This document shows, piece after piece, positions 1 through 9,800 of a stretch of DNA of 64,000 bases. The notes beneath the pieces are model-generated. The model worked only from the letters and a program-made list of their open reading frames with translations, had not been told where the DNA came from and ran no database searches. Positions within the stretch are counted from its first letter, which is position 1, and each line of letters begins with the position of its first letter. Source of the stretch: Marinobacter gudaonensis (GTDB lineage Bacteria; Pseudomonadota; Gammaproteobacteria; Pseudomonadales; Oleiphilaceae); contig NZ_FOYV01000001.1 in NCBI RefSeq assembly GCF_900115175.1, positions 1,426,001-1,490,000 of the forward strand. Reading direction: 5' to 3'. Position numbers and translations under genes: made by a program.

Positions 1-492
1 TTTCAGGCCGATCATCTCGAGCACTTCGTCGATGCGGTCCCGGAATTCCGGTTTCATGATGGCGGTGAGCGTGGGGAACACGCGCTTGTCTGCCGCCATG
101 GCCAGTTCCAGGTTTTCGAACACGGTGAGCGCTTCGAACACCGTCGGCTTCTGGAACTTGCGGCCGATGCCCAGGCTTGCGATGTCCGGCTCGTTCATGG
201 TGAGCAGGTTGTGGTGGCTGCCGAACCACACGGAGCCGGTGTCCGGCCGGGTTTTACCGGTGATGATGTCCATCATGGTGGTTTTGCCCGCGCCATTAGG
301 CCCGATGATGCAGCGCAGCTCGCCGTCGTCGATGGTGAGGTTGAGGTTGTTGATGGCCTTGAATCCGTCAAAGCTCACGTTCACGTCTTCCAGGTACAGA
401 ATCGGGCCGTGGCGCACGTCCACCGGCGATTGCACCTGGGTAAGAAACTCGAATACGTGCTCGCGGTCGGCCAGTTCCTGAAAAATGCTCAT
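1..492 (-). CDS. urtD: Urea ABC transporter ATP-binding protein UrtD (partial)
   Basis: ATPase subunit of the UrtABCDE high-affinity urea importer, on the cytoplasmic face. The gene runs leftward out of the window, so only the first 164 residues are visible. They include a Walker A motif (GPNGAGKTT, about residues 71-79) followed by the ITGKTRPDTG segment typical of branched-chain-amino-acid-type (LivG-like) ATPases. The ATG overlaps the urtC stop codon as ATGA, so the two are translationally coupled. urtE would be expected just beyond the left edge. The assignment as UrtD rather than a generic LivG rests on the adjoining urtABC genes and the nearby urea amidolyase genes. Confidence 0.93.
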   Translation of the reverse strand, partial: MSIFQELADREHVFEFLTQVQSPVDVRHGPILYLEDVNVSFDGFKAINNLNLTIDDGELRCIIGPNGAGKTTMMDIITGKTRPDTGSVWFGSHHNLLTMNEPDIASLGIGRKFQKPTVFEALTVFENLELAMAADKRVFPTLTAIMKPEFRDRIDEVLEMIGLK

Positions 493-1613
493 GCGGTGGC
501 CTCCTGCCCGGTGGGTGTGTCGTCATCGGTGTTGGCTTTGCGGCGCTTCTGCAGCAGCCCGGCAATGCCCTTGGGCAGGAACACGGTCACCAGCACAAAC
601 AGGCCGCCGAGGGCGAACAGCCAGGCGTCCGGCATGATGCCGGTGAACACGGTTTTGGCGTAGTTCACCAGGATGGCGCCGATCACCGCGCCGTAGAGCG
701 TTGCCCGGCCACCCAGGGCCACCCACACCACGATCTCGATAGAGAACAGCGGCGAGAATTCGCTGGGGTTGATGATGCCTACCTGAGGCACATACAGCGC
801 CCCGGCCACACCCGCCAGCATGGCGGAGACCACGAACACGAACAGCTGCACCCGCTCCACCCGGTAGCCCAGGAAGCGAGTGCGGGCCTCGGCATCGCGG
901 CAGGCCACGCTCACCCGGCCCAGCTTACTGGTCACAATGCCGCGGCAGATCACGTAGCCGATGGCCAGGGCAATGCCGGTGGCGATGAACAGCCCGAGGC
1001 GGGTGGCGTCGGTGCGCAGGTTGAAGCCGAGAATGTCCTTGAAGTCGGTGAGGCCGTTATTGCCACCAAAGCCCATCTCGTTGCGGAAGAAGGCCAGCAT
1101 CAGGGCGAAGGTCAGCGCCTGGGTGATGATGGAGAGGTACACCCCGGTCACCCGTGAGCGGAAGGCCAGGAAGCCGAACACCAGCGCCAGCAGGCCCGGA
1201 GCCAGCAGCACCATGAGGAAGGCAAACCAGGCCATGTCGAAGCCGTGCCAGAACCAGGGCAGCTCCTGCCAGTTCAGGAACACCATGAAGTCCGGCAGGA
1301 TGGGATCGCCATACACGCCGCGATCACCAATCTGGCGCATCAGGTACATGCCCATGGCGTAGCCGCCGAGGGCAAAGAAGGCGCCGTGGCCCAGGCTGAG
1401 GATACCGAGGTAACCCCACACCAGATCGACGGCCACCGCAAGCAGGGCGTAACACAGGTATTTGCCCAGCAAGGTCACGGTAAAAGCGCTCACATGCAGG
1501 GCGCTGCCCTGGGGTATGAACAGGTGGAGGAAGGTCACCACCACCAGGGCTGCGAACAGCACACCCAGGAAAATTTGCGTGGATCGCTCACGCAGGGGTC
1601 TTGTCAGCCACAT
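489..1613 (-). CDS. urtC: Urea ABC transporter permease UrtC
   Basis: Second permease subunit (374 residues) of the urea ABC importer, in the inner membrane. It is highly hydrophobic, with about ten predicted membrane segments and the LSLGHGAFFALGGYAMGMYL segment typical of LivM/UrtC permeases. The stop overlaps the urtD start (ATGA), and the start lies 3 bases after the urtB stop, so it sits in the middle of one operon. It has the usual family length and no visible defect. Confidence 0.95.
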   Translation of the reverse strand: MWLTRPLRERSTQIFLGVLFAALVVVTFLHLFIPQGSALHVSAFTVTLLGKYLCYALLAVAVDLVWGYLGILSLGHGAFFALGGYAMGMYLMRQIGDRGVYGDPILPDFMVFLNWQELPWFWHGFDMAWFAFLMVLLAPGLLALVFGFLAFRSRVTGVYLSIITQALTFALMLAFFRNEMGFGGNNGLTDFKDILGFNLRTDATRLGLFIATGIALAIGYVICRGIVTSKLGRVSVACRDAEARTRFLGYRVERVQLFVFVVSAMLAGVAGALYVPQVGIINPSEFSPLFSIEIVVWVALGGRATLYGAVIGAILVNYAKTVFTGIMPDAWLFALGGLFVLVTVFLPKGIAGLLQKRRKANTDDDTPTGQEATA

Positions 1614-1616
1614 AAC

Positions 1617-3215
1617 TTAACCTTCTGCTGCGCGGCCCTTTTGAGGGAACAATCCCTTCGGCCGTTTCTGGATAAACAGGATGATGAACACCAGCACAAT
1701 GATCTTGGCGAGTACGGCACCGGCCCAGGGTTCGAGCAGCTGGTTGATGGTGCCCAGGGAAAGCCCGGCAATGAGCGTGCCCCAGAGGTTACCGACGCCA
1801 CCGAAAACCACCACCATGAAGGAATCGATGATGTAGTTCTGGCCCAGGTTCGGGCCCACGTTGGTGAGCTGGGAGAGCGCCACCCCGGCCAGGCCGGCAA
1901 CGCCGGAGCCCAGGGCAAAGGTCATAATGTCCACCCGGGTGGCACGGATGCCCATGGAGCGGGCCATGGCGCGGTTCTGGGTTACGGCGCGCACTTCCAG
2001 GCCCAGGCGGGTCTTGCGCATGATCAGCATCAGGCCGGTGAAGACAATCAGGGCGAAGGCCAGCACGTACAGGCGGTTCAACGTGAGCGAGAGGGCGTCG
2101 TTAATCACCAGGGAGCCGCTCATCCAGTCCGGCGTTACCACGGTGCGGTTCTGTGGGGAGATCACCGTGCGTACCAGCTGCTGCAGGATCAGGCTGATGC
2201 CGAAGGTGGCCAGCAGGGTTTCCAGCGGTCGGCCTTTCAGGTACTGGATCACGCTGCGTTCGATGATGATGCCGGCGGTGGCGGCCACCAGGAAGCCGGC
2301 GGGTATCGAGAGAATCAGCGCGAGGCCAGGCTGGCCCGGCAGCAGTTGCTGCATGCCCCAGGTGGTGTAGGCACCCAGCATGATCAGCTCGCCGTGGGCC
2401 ATGTTGATCACGCCCATTACGCCGAAGGTGATGGCCAGGCCGATGGCAGCCAGGACCAGCACCGAGCCGAGAGAAAGCCCGAAATAGAGGGTCTCGGCGG
2501 CGCGGTTTAGTTTCAGTTTCTGTTCGATGCTTTCCAGGGCCTTGGCCGCCCGGTTGGCCAGTGCCTCGTTGTCACCTCGCACGGCCTCGTTCAGGGCAGC
2601 GCGGGCGCGAGGGTGCAGGCTGCCGGCCAGCACGTCCACGGCCTCCAGGTTGCCCTCGCCTACCCGGTAAATGGCCAGGGCTTCTTCAATTCGGTTGCGC
2701 ACGGCGGCGTTGTCTTCCACCTCTAGCCGTGCTTCCAGCGGCGCCACCAGGGAGGCGTCCACCTTGCCCATCATGTCCCGGGCGGAGGCTTCCCGCACGT
2801 CCGGGTCTTTGGCGTTCAGGTCCAGCATGGCGAGTATGCCCTCAAGCTGGCCCCGGATGCGGTTGTTGATGGCCACTCTGTCCAGCTCTCGGCGGGAGAT
2901 TTCGCCCAGGTTTTCGCCAGTAAGCGGGTCGGCGATTTCCCAGTCCCGGCCCCGGTTGTTCAGTACCAGCACCACCTGCCCGGTGTCTTCTATCCGGCTG
3001 AGGCGGTTGGCCCCGTATGCTTCGAGCCAGCCCCTGGCCCGTTCGTCGCCGCTGCTGACAATGGCATTCACCGCCTCTTCCACCTTGTTGGCCGGTGCCT
3101 CGGCAAGGTTGATCAGAAGGGCTTTGCCAGGGTCGGTGTCCTGCGCTGTCGCCGGGAGCGAGAGCAGGGATAACGCAGCCATCAGCAGCAATGTGAGCGA
3201 TCGGCAGATGCTCAT
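1617..3215 (-). CDS. urtB: Urea ABC transporter permease UrtB
   Basis: First permease subunit of the urea importer, 532 residues from the ATG at 3215. A longer frame reaches 3302, but the chosen start has an AGGAC-type ribosome site and opens directly with a signal-like stretch (MSICRSLTLLLMAALSLL). About 230 mostly soluble residues follow before the LivH-like membrane domain (from about residue 235). This N-terminal extension is normal for UrtB and separates it from LivH. The permease part contains the GVINMAHGELIMLGAY segment conserved in the family. It follows urtA after 108 bases that hold a GC-rich hairpin. Confidence 0.94.
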   Translation of the reverse strand: MSICRSLTLLLMAALSLLSLPATAQDTDPGKALLINLAEAPANKVEEAVNAIVSSGDERARGWLEAYGANRLSRIEDTGQVVLVLNNRGRDWEIADPLTGENLGEISRRELDRVAINNRIRGQLEGILAMLDLNAKDPDVREASARDMMGKVDASLVAPLEARLEVEDNAAVRNRIEEALAIYRVGEGNLEAVDVLAGSLHPRARAALNEAVRGDNEALANRAAKALESIEQKLKLNRAAETLYFGLSLGSVLVLAAIGLAITFGVMGVINMAHGELIMLGAYTTWGMQQLLPGQPGLALILSIPAGFLVAATAGIIIERSVIQYLKGRPLETLLATFGISLILQQLVRTVISPQNRTVVTPDWMSGSLVINDALSLTLNRLYVLAFALIVFTGLMLIMRKTRLGLEVRAVTQNRAMARSMGIRATRVDIMTFALGSGVAGLAGVALSQLTNVGPNLGQNYIIDSFMVVVFGGVGNLWGTLIAGLSLGTINQLLEPWAGAVLAKIIVLVFIILFIQKRPKGLFPQKGRAAEG

Positions 3216-3255
3216 GAGAATGTCCTGTTGGTTGAAAGCGTGGTGCGGGGTGACT

Positions 3256-3282
3256 GCCGGGGGCAACTCTGCCACCCCCGGC
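3256..3282 (-). other. GC-rich stem-loop between urtA and urtB
   Basis: A perfect 8-bp stem (3256-3263 with 3275-3282, GCCGGGGG/CCCCCGGC) closes an 11-base loop in the urtA-urtB gap. No U-tract follows. By analogy with other binding-protein-dependent transporters, such hairpins protect the upstream binding-protein mRNA or cause partial termination, giving more UrtA than permease. A similar hairpin follows the other binding-protein gene in this window (45513-45534). The role is inferred. Confidence 0.5.
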
Positions 3283-3323
3283 TGTCCTTGGCGCTCGCCC
3301 AATATGGCAAGGCCGTTTGAGCC

Positions 3324-4631
3324 TTACTCGGCTTCCATCGCCATTTCGCCGGCAGAGGCGCCGCAGGTGCCGGTGGCGGTGTTGAAGGTTCCGCAGAACA
3401 GCGGCTTGCGCCAGTCGGCGATCATGTCGCGGGAACCCGGCAGGAAGTCAGACCAGGCATCGCCCGCCACGGTGGCCGGGGTTTCCCACACCACGGAGAA
3501 CTGGCCGTTGTCCTGGATCTCGCCAATCAGCACCGGCTTGGTGATGTGATGGTTGGGCATCATGGTGGCGTAGCCGCCGGTGAGGTTGGGCACGGTTACG
3601 CCGATGATGGCGTCTTTCACCGCGTCCACGTCGGTGGTGCCGGCTTTCTTCACCGCCTCAACGTACATGTTGAAGCCGATGTAGTGGGCTTCCATCGGGT
3701 CGTTGGTTACGGCGTCTTCCTTGCCGGTGTACTCGATCCACTGGTCGATGAAGGCGTAGTTGGCGTCGTTGTCCACGCTCATGAAGTAGTTCCAGGCGGC
3801 CAGGTGGCCCACCAGCGGCGCGGTGTCGATGCCGGAGAGTTCCTGCTCACCCACGGAGAAGGCCACCACCGGGATGTCGGCGGCAGAAATGCCCTGGTTG
3901 CCCAGCTCGCGGTAGAACGGCACGTTGGCATCGCCGTTGATGGTGGACACCACGGCAGTTTTCTTGCCGGCGGAGCCGAAGCGCTTGATGTCGGAGACGA
4001 TGTTCTGCCAGTCGGAATGACCAAACGGGGTGTAGTTGATCATGATGTCTTCCTTGGCCACCCCTTTGTCCATCAGGTAGGTCTCAAGGATCTTGTTGGT
4101 GGTGCGCGGGTACACGTAATCCGTGCCCGCCAGCACCCAGCGCTCCACGCCGATTTCATTCATCAGGTAGTTCACCGCCGGAATCGCCTGCTGGTTGGGC
4201 GCCGCGCCGGTGTAGAACACGTTCTCGGAGGATTCCTCACCCTCGTACTGCACCGGGTAGAACAGCAGGCCGTTCAGCTCTTCCACCACCGGCAGTACCG
4301 ATTTGCGGGAAACCGAGGTCCAGTTGCCGAAGATCACGTCCACTTTTTCCTGGGCCAGCAGCTCCCGGGCTTTTTCCGCGAACAGCGGCCAGTTGGAGGC
4401 CGGGTCTACAACCACCGCTTCCATCTGGCGACCGAGCACACCGCCCTTGGCGTTCTGTTGCTCGATCAGCATTTCAACAGTGTCTTTGAGTACGGTTTCA
4501 CTGATGGCCATGGTGCCGGAGAGGCTGTGCAGGATGCCCACCTTGATGGGGTCTTCCGCTGCCACGGAATTAAAGGAGATGGAAAGTGCGAGTGCAGAGA
4601 GGCCCAGTTTCACGTGTTTTTTGAAGCTCAT
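3324..4631 (-). CDS. urtA: Urea ABC transporter substrate-binding protein UrtA
   Basis: Periplasmic urea-binding protein (435 residues) that delivers urea to UrtBC. The start at 4631 is chosen over 4706 because an AAGGAC ribosome site precedes it and the product opens with a signal peptide (MSFKKHVKLGLSALALSISF, cleavage near VAA-ED). The mature part begins KVGILHSLSGTMA, typical of the type I binding fold used by amide/urea and branched-chain amino-acid systems, and includes the family segment GNWTSVSRKSVLPVVEE. It is the first gene of the leftward urt operon and is divergent from the urea-degrading genes. Confidence 0.95.
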   Translation of the reverse strand: MSFKKHVKLGLSALALSISFNSVAAEDPIKVGILHSLSGTMAISETVLKDTVEMLIEQQNAKGGVLGRQMEAVVVDPASNWPLFAEKARELLAQEKVDVIFGNWTSVSRKSVLPVVEELNGLLFYPVQYEGEESSENVFYTGAAPNQQAIPAVNYLMNEIGVERWVLAGTDYVYPRTTNKILETYLMDKGVAKEDIMINYTPFGHSDWQNIVSDIKRFGSAGKKTAVVSTINGDANVPFYRELGNQGISAADIPVVAFSVGEQELSGIDTAPLVGHLAAWNYFMSVDNDANYAFIDQWIEYTGKEDAVTNDPMEAHYIGFNMYVEAVKKAGTTDVDAVKDAIIGVTVPNLTGGYATMMPNHHITKPVLIGEIQDNGQFSVVWETPATVAGDAWSDFLPGSRDMIADWRKPLFCGTFNTATGTCGASAGEMAMEAE

Positions 4632-4766
4632 GTCGTGCGTCCTTTTCTTGAGTTGGGTCTTGCCTTTAGTCGTGTGTTGAAGCGTGCAGTTCGTCATGAA
4701 ACGCACCGGAGCCTCTGCATCTGCTGTTCCACATTCCCTGCAAATTTAGCTAAAACAATCAGTTAA

Positions 4767-4778
4767 CTAGTATACAAG
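4767..4778. promoter_or_regulatory. Putative GntR/FCD operator, urtA side
   Basis: CTAGTATACAAG differs by one base from the perfect palindrome CTTGTATACAAG. The core TTGTATACAA fits the TTGT/ACAA spacing common in operators of FadR/FCD-type GntR proteins. It is centred about 140 bases upstream of the urtA start. The matching site at 4966-4977 and the GntR gene at the end of the urea cluster make that protein the likely ligand-responsive regulator. Inference only. Confidence 0.5.
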
Positions 4779-4965
4779 CCGACAGACCCCCACCCTGCAC
4801 CTGCTTACACCCCGCCAACCCCCTGTTTTACAGACCAGTTTTGGTGCGCCCGCACCGGCATTGGGCAGGCCTCGCCAGCGCGACCTCACGCACAAAAACC
4901 ATAACCCTCTGTTTTTAAATGTTAATCAAGAAAAATCCGCAAATGGCACAGGCATTGCCATTCCA

Positions 4966-4977
4966 CATGTATACAAG
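4966..4977. promoter_or_regulatory. Putative GntR/FCD operator, amidolyase side
   Basis: CATGTATACAAG is also one base away from CTTGTATACAAG and shares GTATACAAG exactly with the site at 4767-4778. It is centred about 30 bases upstream of the allophanate hydrolase ATG and overlaps a possible -10 element (TATACA). A bound protein could therefore block initiation directly. Confidence 0.5.
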
Positions 4978-5001
4978 ATGAATCGCACATGAGGACAACC
5001 A

Positions 5002-6837
5002 ATGCCTTCAACACTCGGATGGACCATCAAGGACTGGCAGAACGCCTACAGAGAGGGCGCATCGCCGGCAGCGCTGCTGGGCGAACTGCTGAGCGGGCTG
5101 GATACTGAGGATGCCGCCTGGATCTCCCTGCTCGACGGCGATGGCCTCAGCCGCGCACTGGCAGACCTGGACCAGACTCTGGAAGCCGCGGGTGGCGACA
5201 AAGGTGCACTGCCTCTTTATGGCGTTCCATTCGCCGCCAAGGACAACATCGACGCCGAGGGCTTCAAAACCACCGCCGCCTGCCCGGCCTTTGCCTACAC
5301 CCCGGAACAGGACGCCAAGGTCATCGCGCGCCTGAAAGCCGCCGGCGCGGTGGTGATCGGCAAGACCAATCTGGACCAGTTCGCCACCGGCCTGGTCGGC
5401 ACCCGCTCCCCTTATGGCGCGGTGCCCAACAGCTTCAAGCCGGAGGTGGTCAGCGGTGGTTCCAGTTCCGGCTCAGCGTCGGTAGTGGCCCGGGGCCTGG
5501 TGCCGTTTTCCCTGGGCACCGACACCGCCGGCTCCGGCCGGGTGCCGGCAGGCCTGAACAACCTGGTCGGCCTGAAGCCGACCAAGGGCCTGTTCAGCAT
5601 TCGCGGCGTGGTGCCGGCCTGTCGCTCGCTGGATTGCGTCTCGATCTTTGCGCTGACAGTCAACGACGCCGGGCGGGTATCGGAGGCCATGGCCGGTTTC
5701 GATGCCGGCGATGCCTTCTCACGCAAGGCGCCTTACGCCCTGCCCCTGGATGGCCCTGCCCTGCGCCGTCCCGGCCCGATCAGACGACTCGCCATTCCCG
5801 AGCATCCGCAATGGTTTGGCGACCAGAACGCGGAAGCGGCCTGGAACACCGCCATCAGCCTGTGGCGTGGGCTGGATGTGGAGGTCGTTCCCCTGAATTT
5901 CAGCCCCATGCTGGAACTGGCGGCGCTGCTTTATGAGGGCCCTTGGGTGGCCGAGCGCCACGCCGCCGTGGAAGCATTCATGGCCAGCCACGCCGGGGAG
6001 ATGAACCCGGTGGTGAAAGGCATTATCGGCAACGGCGGAAAGTTCAGCGCCACCGATACCTTCAAGGCCCAGTACCGCAAGGAAGAACTGCAACGGGAGA
6101 TCGACGCGCTACTGGCCGATATCGACGCTCTGCTGGTGCCTACGGCGCCAACGGCGCCCACCATTGAGGCGGTGAACGCCGACCCGGTAACCCTGAACAG
6201 CCAGCTGGGCACCTATACCAACTTCGTGAACCTGGCGGACATGAGCGCCCTGGCCGTGCCCGCCGGCTTCCGGGACGACGGCCTGCCGTTCGGCGTCACG
6301 CTCATCAGCGGCGCCTGGAAGGATGCGGAGCTGCAGCACCTGGCCTGCCAATGGCTGAACGCCCACCCCACCAAATTGGGCGCCACCGACAAACCCCGCC
6401 CCGAAGAAGAGCCCGGCGCGGCCATATCAACGCCCACCGTGCAAGTGGCGGTAGTGGGCGCTCACCTCAGCGGCATGCCCCTGAACACCCAGCTGACCGA
6501 GCGCTTCTCGGTGCTGCTGGAGCAGACCACCACCTCCGCCAACTACCGGTTGTACGCCCTGCCCAACACCACGCCGCCGAAACCGGGCCTGAAAAGAGTG
6601 GCCGCTGGTGAAGGCGAGCAAATCATCGTGGAAGTCTGGGAAATGCCCGCCTCGGCGTTTGGCTCCTTCGTGGACCTGATTCCTGCACCGCTCGGCATCG
6701 GCAACGTGGAGCTGGCCGATGGCCGCTGGGTGAACGGCTTTATCTGCGAAGGCTACGGCTTCGATGGCGCCCGGGATGTCACCGAATTCGGCGGCTGGCG
6801 CGCCTACATCAACGCACTCAAATCCGGCACGGCATAA
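5002..6837 (+). CDS. atzF: Allophanate hydrolase
   Basis: Hydrolyses allophanate to ammonia and carbon dioxide, the second step of ATP-dependent urea use. The protein has 611 residues. The N-terminal amidase-signature domain shows the Ser-cisSer-Lys centre: Lys80 in PFAAKDN, the GGSSSGS loop at about 152-158, and the nucleophile Ser178 in TDTAGSGR. After about residue 470 a separate C-terminal domain starts (VQVAVVGAHLSGMPLN), as in AtzF-type enzymes rather than plain amidases. The ATG follows GAGGAC. The urea carboxylase gene begins 14 bases downstream, so the two form an operon and together replace urease. Confidence 0.95.
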   Translation: MPSTLGWTIKDWQNAYREGASPAALLGELLSGLDTEDAAWISLLDGDGLSRALADLDQTLEAAGGDKGALPLYGVPFAAKDNIDAEGFKTTAACPAFAYTPEQDAKVIARLKAAGAVVIGKTNLDQFATGLVGTRSPYGAVPNSFKPEVVSGGSSSGSASVVARGLVPFSLGTDTAGSGRVPAGLNNLVGLKPTKGLFSIRGVVPACRSLDCVSIFALTVNDAGRVSEAMAGFDAGDAFSRKAPYALPLDGPALRRPGPIRRLAIPEHPQWFGDQNAEAAWNTAISLWRGLDVEVVPLNFSPMLELAALLYEGPWVAERHAAVEAFMASHAGEMNPVVKGIIGNGGKFSATDTFKAQYRKEELQREIDALLADIDALLVPTAPTAPTIEAVNADPVTLNSQLGTYTNFVNLADMSALAVPAGFRDDGLPFGVTLISGAWKDAELQHLACQWLNAHPTKLGATDKPRPEEEPGAAISTPTVQVAVVGAHLSGMPLNTQLTERFSVLLEQTTTSANYRLYALPNTTPPKPGLKRVAAGEGEQIIVEVWEMPASAFGSFVDLIPAPLGIGNVELADGRWVNGFICEGYGFDGARDVTEFGGWRAYINALKSGTA

Positions 6838-6851
6838 GGAGAACCGCCATC

Positions 6852-9800
6852 ATGTTTAGCAAAGTTCTGATCGCCAACCGAGGCGAAATCGCCGTTCGCA
6901 CCATCCGCACCCTCAAGGCCATCGGCGTTGGCAGCGTGGCTGTCTACTCCCACCAGGATCGCCACAGCCTGCACGTGACCCTGGCCGATGAATCCGTGGC
7001 ACTCACCGGTAACGGCGCCAGCGAAACCTACCTGGACAAGGCCCAAATCCTGTCGGCGGCGAAGCACACCGGCGCCGAGGCGATTATTCCGGGGTATGGC
7101 TTTCTCTCCGAGAACGCGGACTTCGCCGAGGCCTGCGAGGCCGATGGCATTGCCTTTATCGGCCCCACGGCCGACCAGATGCGCGAATTCGGCCTGAAGC
7201 ACCGGGCCCGGGAATTGGCGGAAGCCGCCGGTGTGCCCCTGGCCCCGGGCAGCGGCCTGCTGGAAAGCCTGGACGAAGCCCTGCAAACCGCCGAGCGCCT
7301 GGGCTACCCGGTGATGCTGAAGAGCACCGCCGGCGGTGGCGGCATCGGCCTGACCCGCTGCAACAGTGACAGTGAATTGCGCGACGCCTTTGAAACCGTG
7401 CGCCGCCAGGGCCAGAGCTTCTTTAATGACAGCGGCGTGTTCCTGGAGCGCTTCATCGCCCGGGCCCGCCATGTGGAAGTGCAGATGTTCGGCGATGGCG
7501 CCGGCAATGTGGTGGCCCTGGGCGAACGGGACTGCTCGCTGCAGCGCCGGAACCAGAAAGTGGTGGAGGAAACCCCGGCACCGAACCTACCGGTGGCCAC
7601 TCGCCAGAAGATGCTGGATGCCGCCGTCTCCCTCGGGCAGTCGGTAAATTACCGCTCCGCGGGCACCGTGGAGTACATCTACGACGCCGACCGGGACGAG
7701 TTCTACTTCCTGGAAGTGAATACCCGCTTACAGGTTGAGCACCCGGTCACCGAGTCGGTCACCGGCCTGGACCTGATCGAATGGATGCTGAAAATCGCCG
7801 CCGGCGAAAGCCCGGACCTGGCGAACTTCGAGCCGGCTCTGAACGGCGCCTCCATGGAGGTGCGCATCTACGCCGAAGATCCCTTGAAGGACTTCCAGCC
7901 CTCCCCCGGTGAGCTGACCGACGTGCACTGGCCGGAAGACGGCGTACGGGTCGATACCTGGGTGGAAAACGGCAGCGAGGTGTCCGCCCATTACGACCCC
8001 ATGATCGCCAAGCTGATTGTGCACGGCCAAGACCGGCACGAGGCCCTGGCCAAACTGAAAGCCGCCCTGGCGGAAACCCGGCTGATGGGCATTGCCACCA
8101 ACCTGGATTACCTGCGCCAGGTGGTGGCCCAGCAGAGCTTTGCCGATGGCATTGTCTCTACCCGCGCCCTGGAGAGTTTCGATTTCAAACCCTCGGTGGC
8201 CGAAGTGGTCAAACCAGGCACCTACACCACCGTGCAGGACTATCCCGGCCGCGTGGGCTACTGGAACATCGGCGTGCCGCCCAGTGGTCCCATGGACGAC
8301 TACGCCTTCCGGATTGCCAACCGCATTGTCGGCAACCACACCGAAGCCGCCGGCCTGGAAGCCACCCTGATCGGCCCCAGCCTGAAGTTCCACAAGGACT
8401 CCGTGGTTGCCCTCACCGGTGCGCTTACAGACGCGACCCTGGACGACAAACCGGTGGAATTCTGGAAACCCATCACTGTGAAGGCCGGCCAGGTTCTGGC
8501 GGTGGGCAAGGCTATCAAGGGCTGCCGCACCTATCTGGCGGTGCGCGGTGGCTTTGATGTGCCGGTGTACCTGGGCAGCCGCTCCACCTTCGCCCTCGGC
8601 CAGTTCGGCGGCCACGGCGGACGGCCTTTGCGACCCGGCGACATGCTCGGCATCAGCCAGATCGATCTGCCGGCCTGCACCACCACGGCACCGACCCACG
8701 ACCCGGCCCCGGCGGATCCGGACCTGATCCCCGACTATCCGGACCATTGGGAAATCGGCGTGCTCTATGGCCCCCACGGCGCCCCGGATTTCTTCACCGA
8801 AAAGTCCATCGAGAAGTTCTTCGAGCAGGACTGGGAAGTGCACTACAACTCCAACCGCCTGGGCATCCGCCTGAACGGACCCAAGCCCGAATTCACCCGG
8901 GCCGACGGCGGCGAGGCGGGGCTGCACCCCTCCAACATCCATGACTGCGAATACGCGATCGGCTCTATCAACTTCACCGGCGACATGCCGGTCATCCTCA
9001 CCAAGGACGGCCCCAGCCTGGGCGGCTTTGTGTGCCCGGTGACCATCGCCAAGGCGGAGCTGTGGAAGGTCGGCCAGGTGAAACCCGGCGATACGATCCG
9101 GTTCGTGGCCATCGATAACGACACCGCCGTGAAACTCTCCGAGCGCCAGGAACTGGCCATCAAGAGCCTGATGGCACCGCCGATGGTAGACCTGGTGAAG
9201 CCGGATCTTGAACCGGTGAACGGCCTGTCCGCCACCATCCTGGCCCACCTGGCCGAAACCGATGGGCGCCCGGAAGTGACCTACCGCCAGGCCGGCGACC
9301 AGTACATCCTGCTGGAATACGGCCCCAACGTGATGGACCTGGGCTTCCGCCTGCGCATCCACGCCCTGATGGAAGCCATCGCCGACGTGCAACCCAACGG
9401 CCTGCTGGAGCTCTCGCCGGGCGTGCGCTCGCTGCAATTGCGCTACGACGCCCGGATTCTCACGCAGGAAGCGCTGATGACCTACCTGCTGGACCTGGAA
9501 GCCACCCTGCCGCCCACCGATGAGCTGAAAGTGCGCAGCCGGGTCATTCACCTGCCCATGGCCTTCGAAGACAGCGCCACCCTGGAAGCCGTCGACAAAT
9601 ACCGCCAGTCGGTGCGCGACACCGCCCCCTGGCTGCCCAACAACGTCGACTTCATGCAACGCATCAACGGCCTGCCCAGCCGCGAGGCCGTCCGCGACAT
9701 CCTGTTCTCGGCAAGATACCTGGTGCTGGGCCTGGGCGACGTCTACCTCGGCGCACCCTGCGCGGTTCCGCTGGACCCGAGGCACCGCATGCTCACCTCC

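Larger units (their letters stand above)
4632..5001. promoter_or_regulatory. Divergent promoter region, urt operon / urea amidolyase genes
   Basis: This 370-base gene-free stretch separates urtA (leftward) from allophanate hydrolase (rightward) and must carry both promoters. It is noticeably more AT-rich than its surroundings. Two near-identical 12-base palindromes lie in it, each listed separately, 199 bases apart. I see no further open reading frame or RNA structure. Confidence 0.75.
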
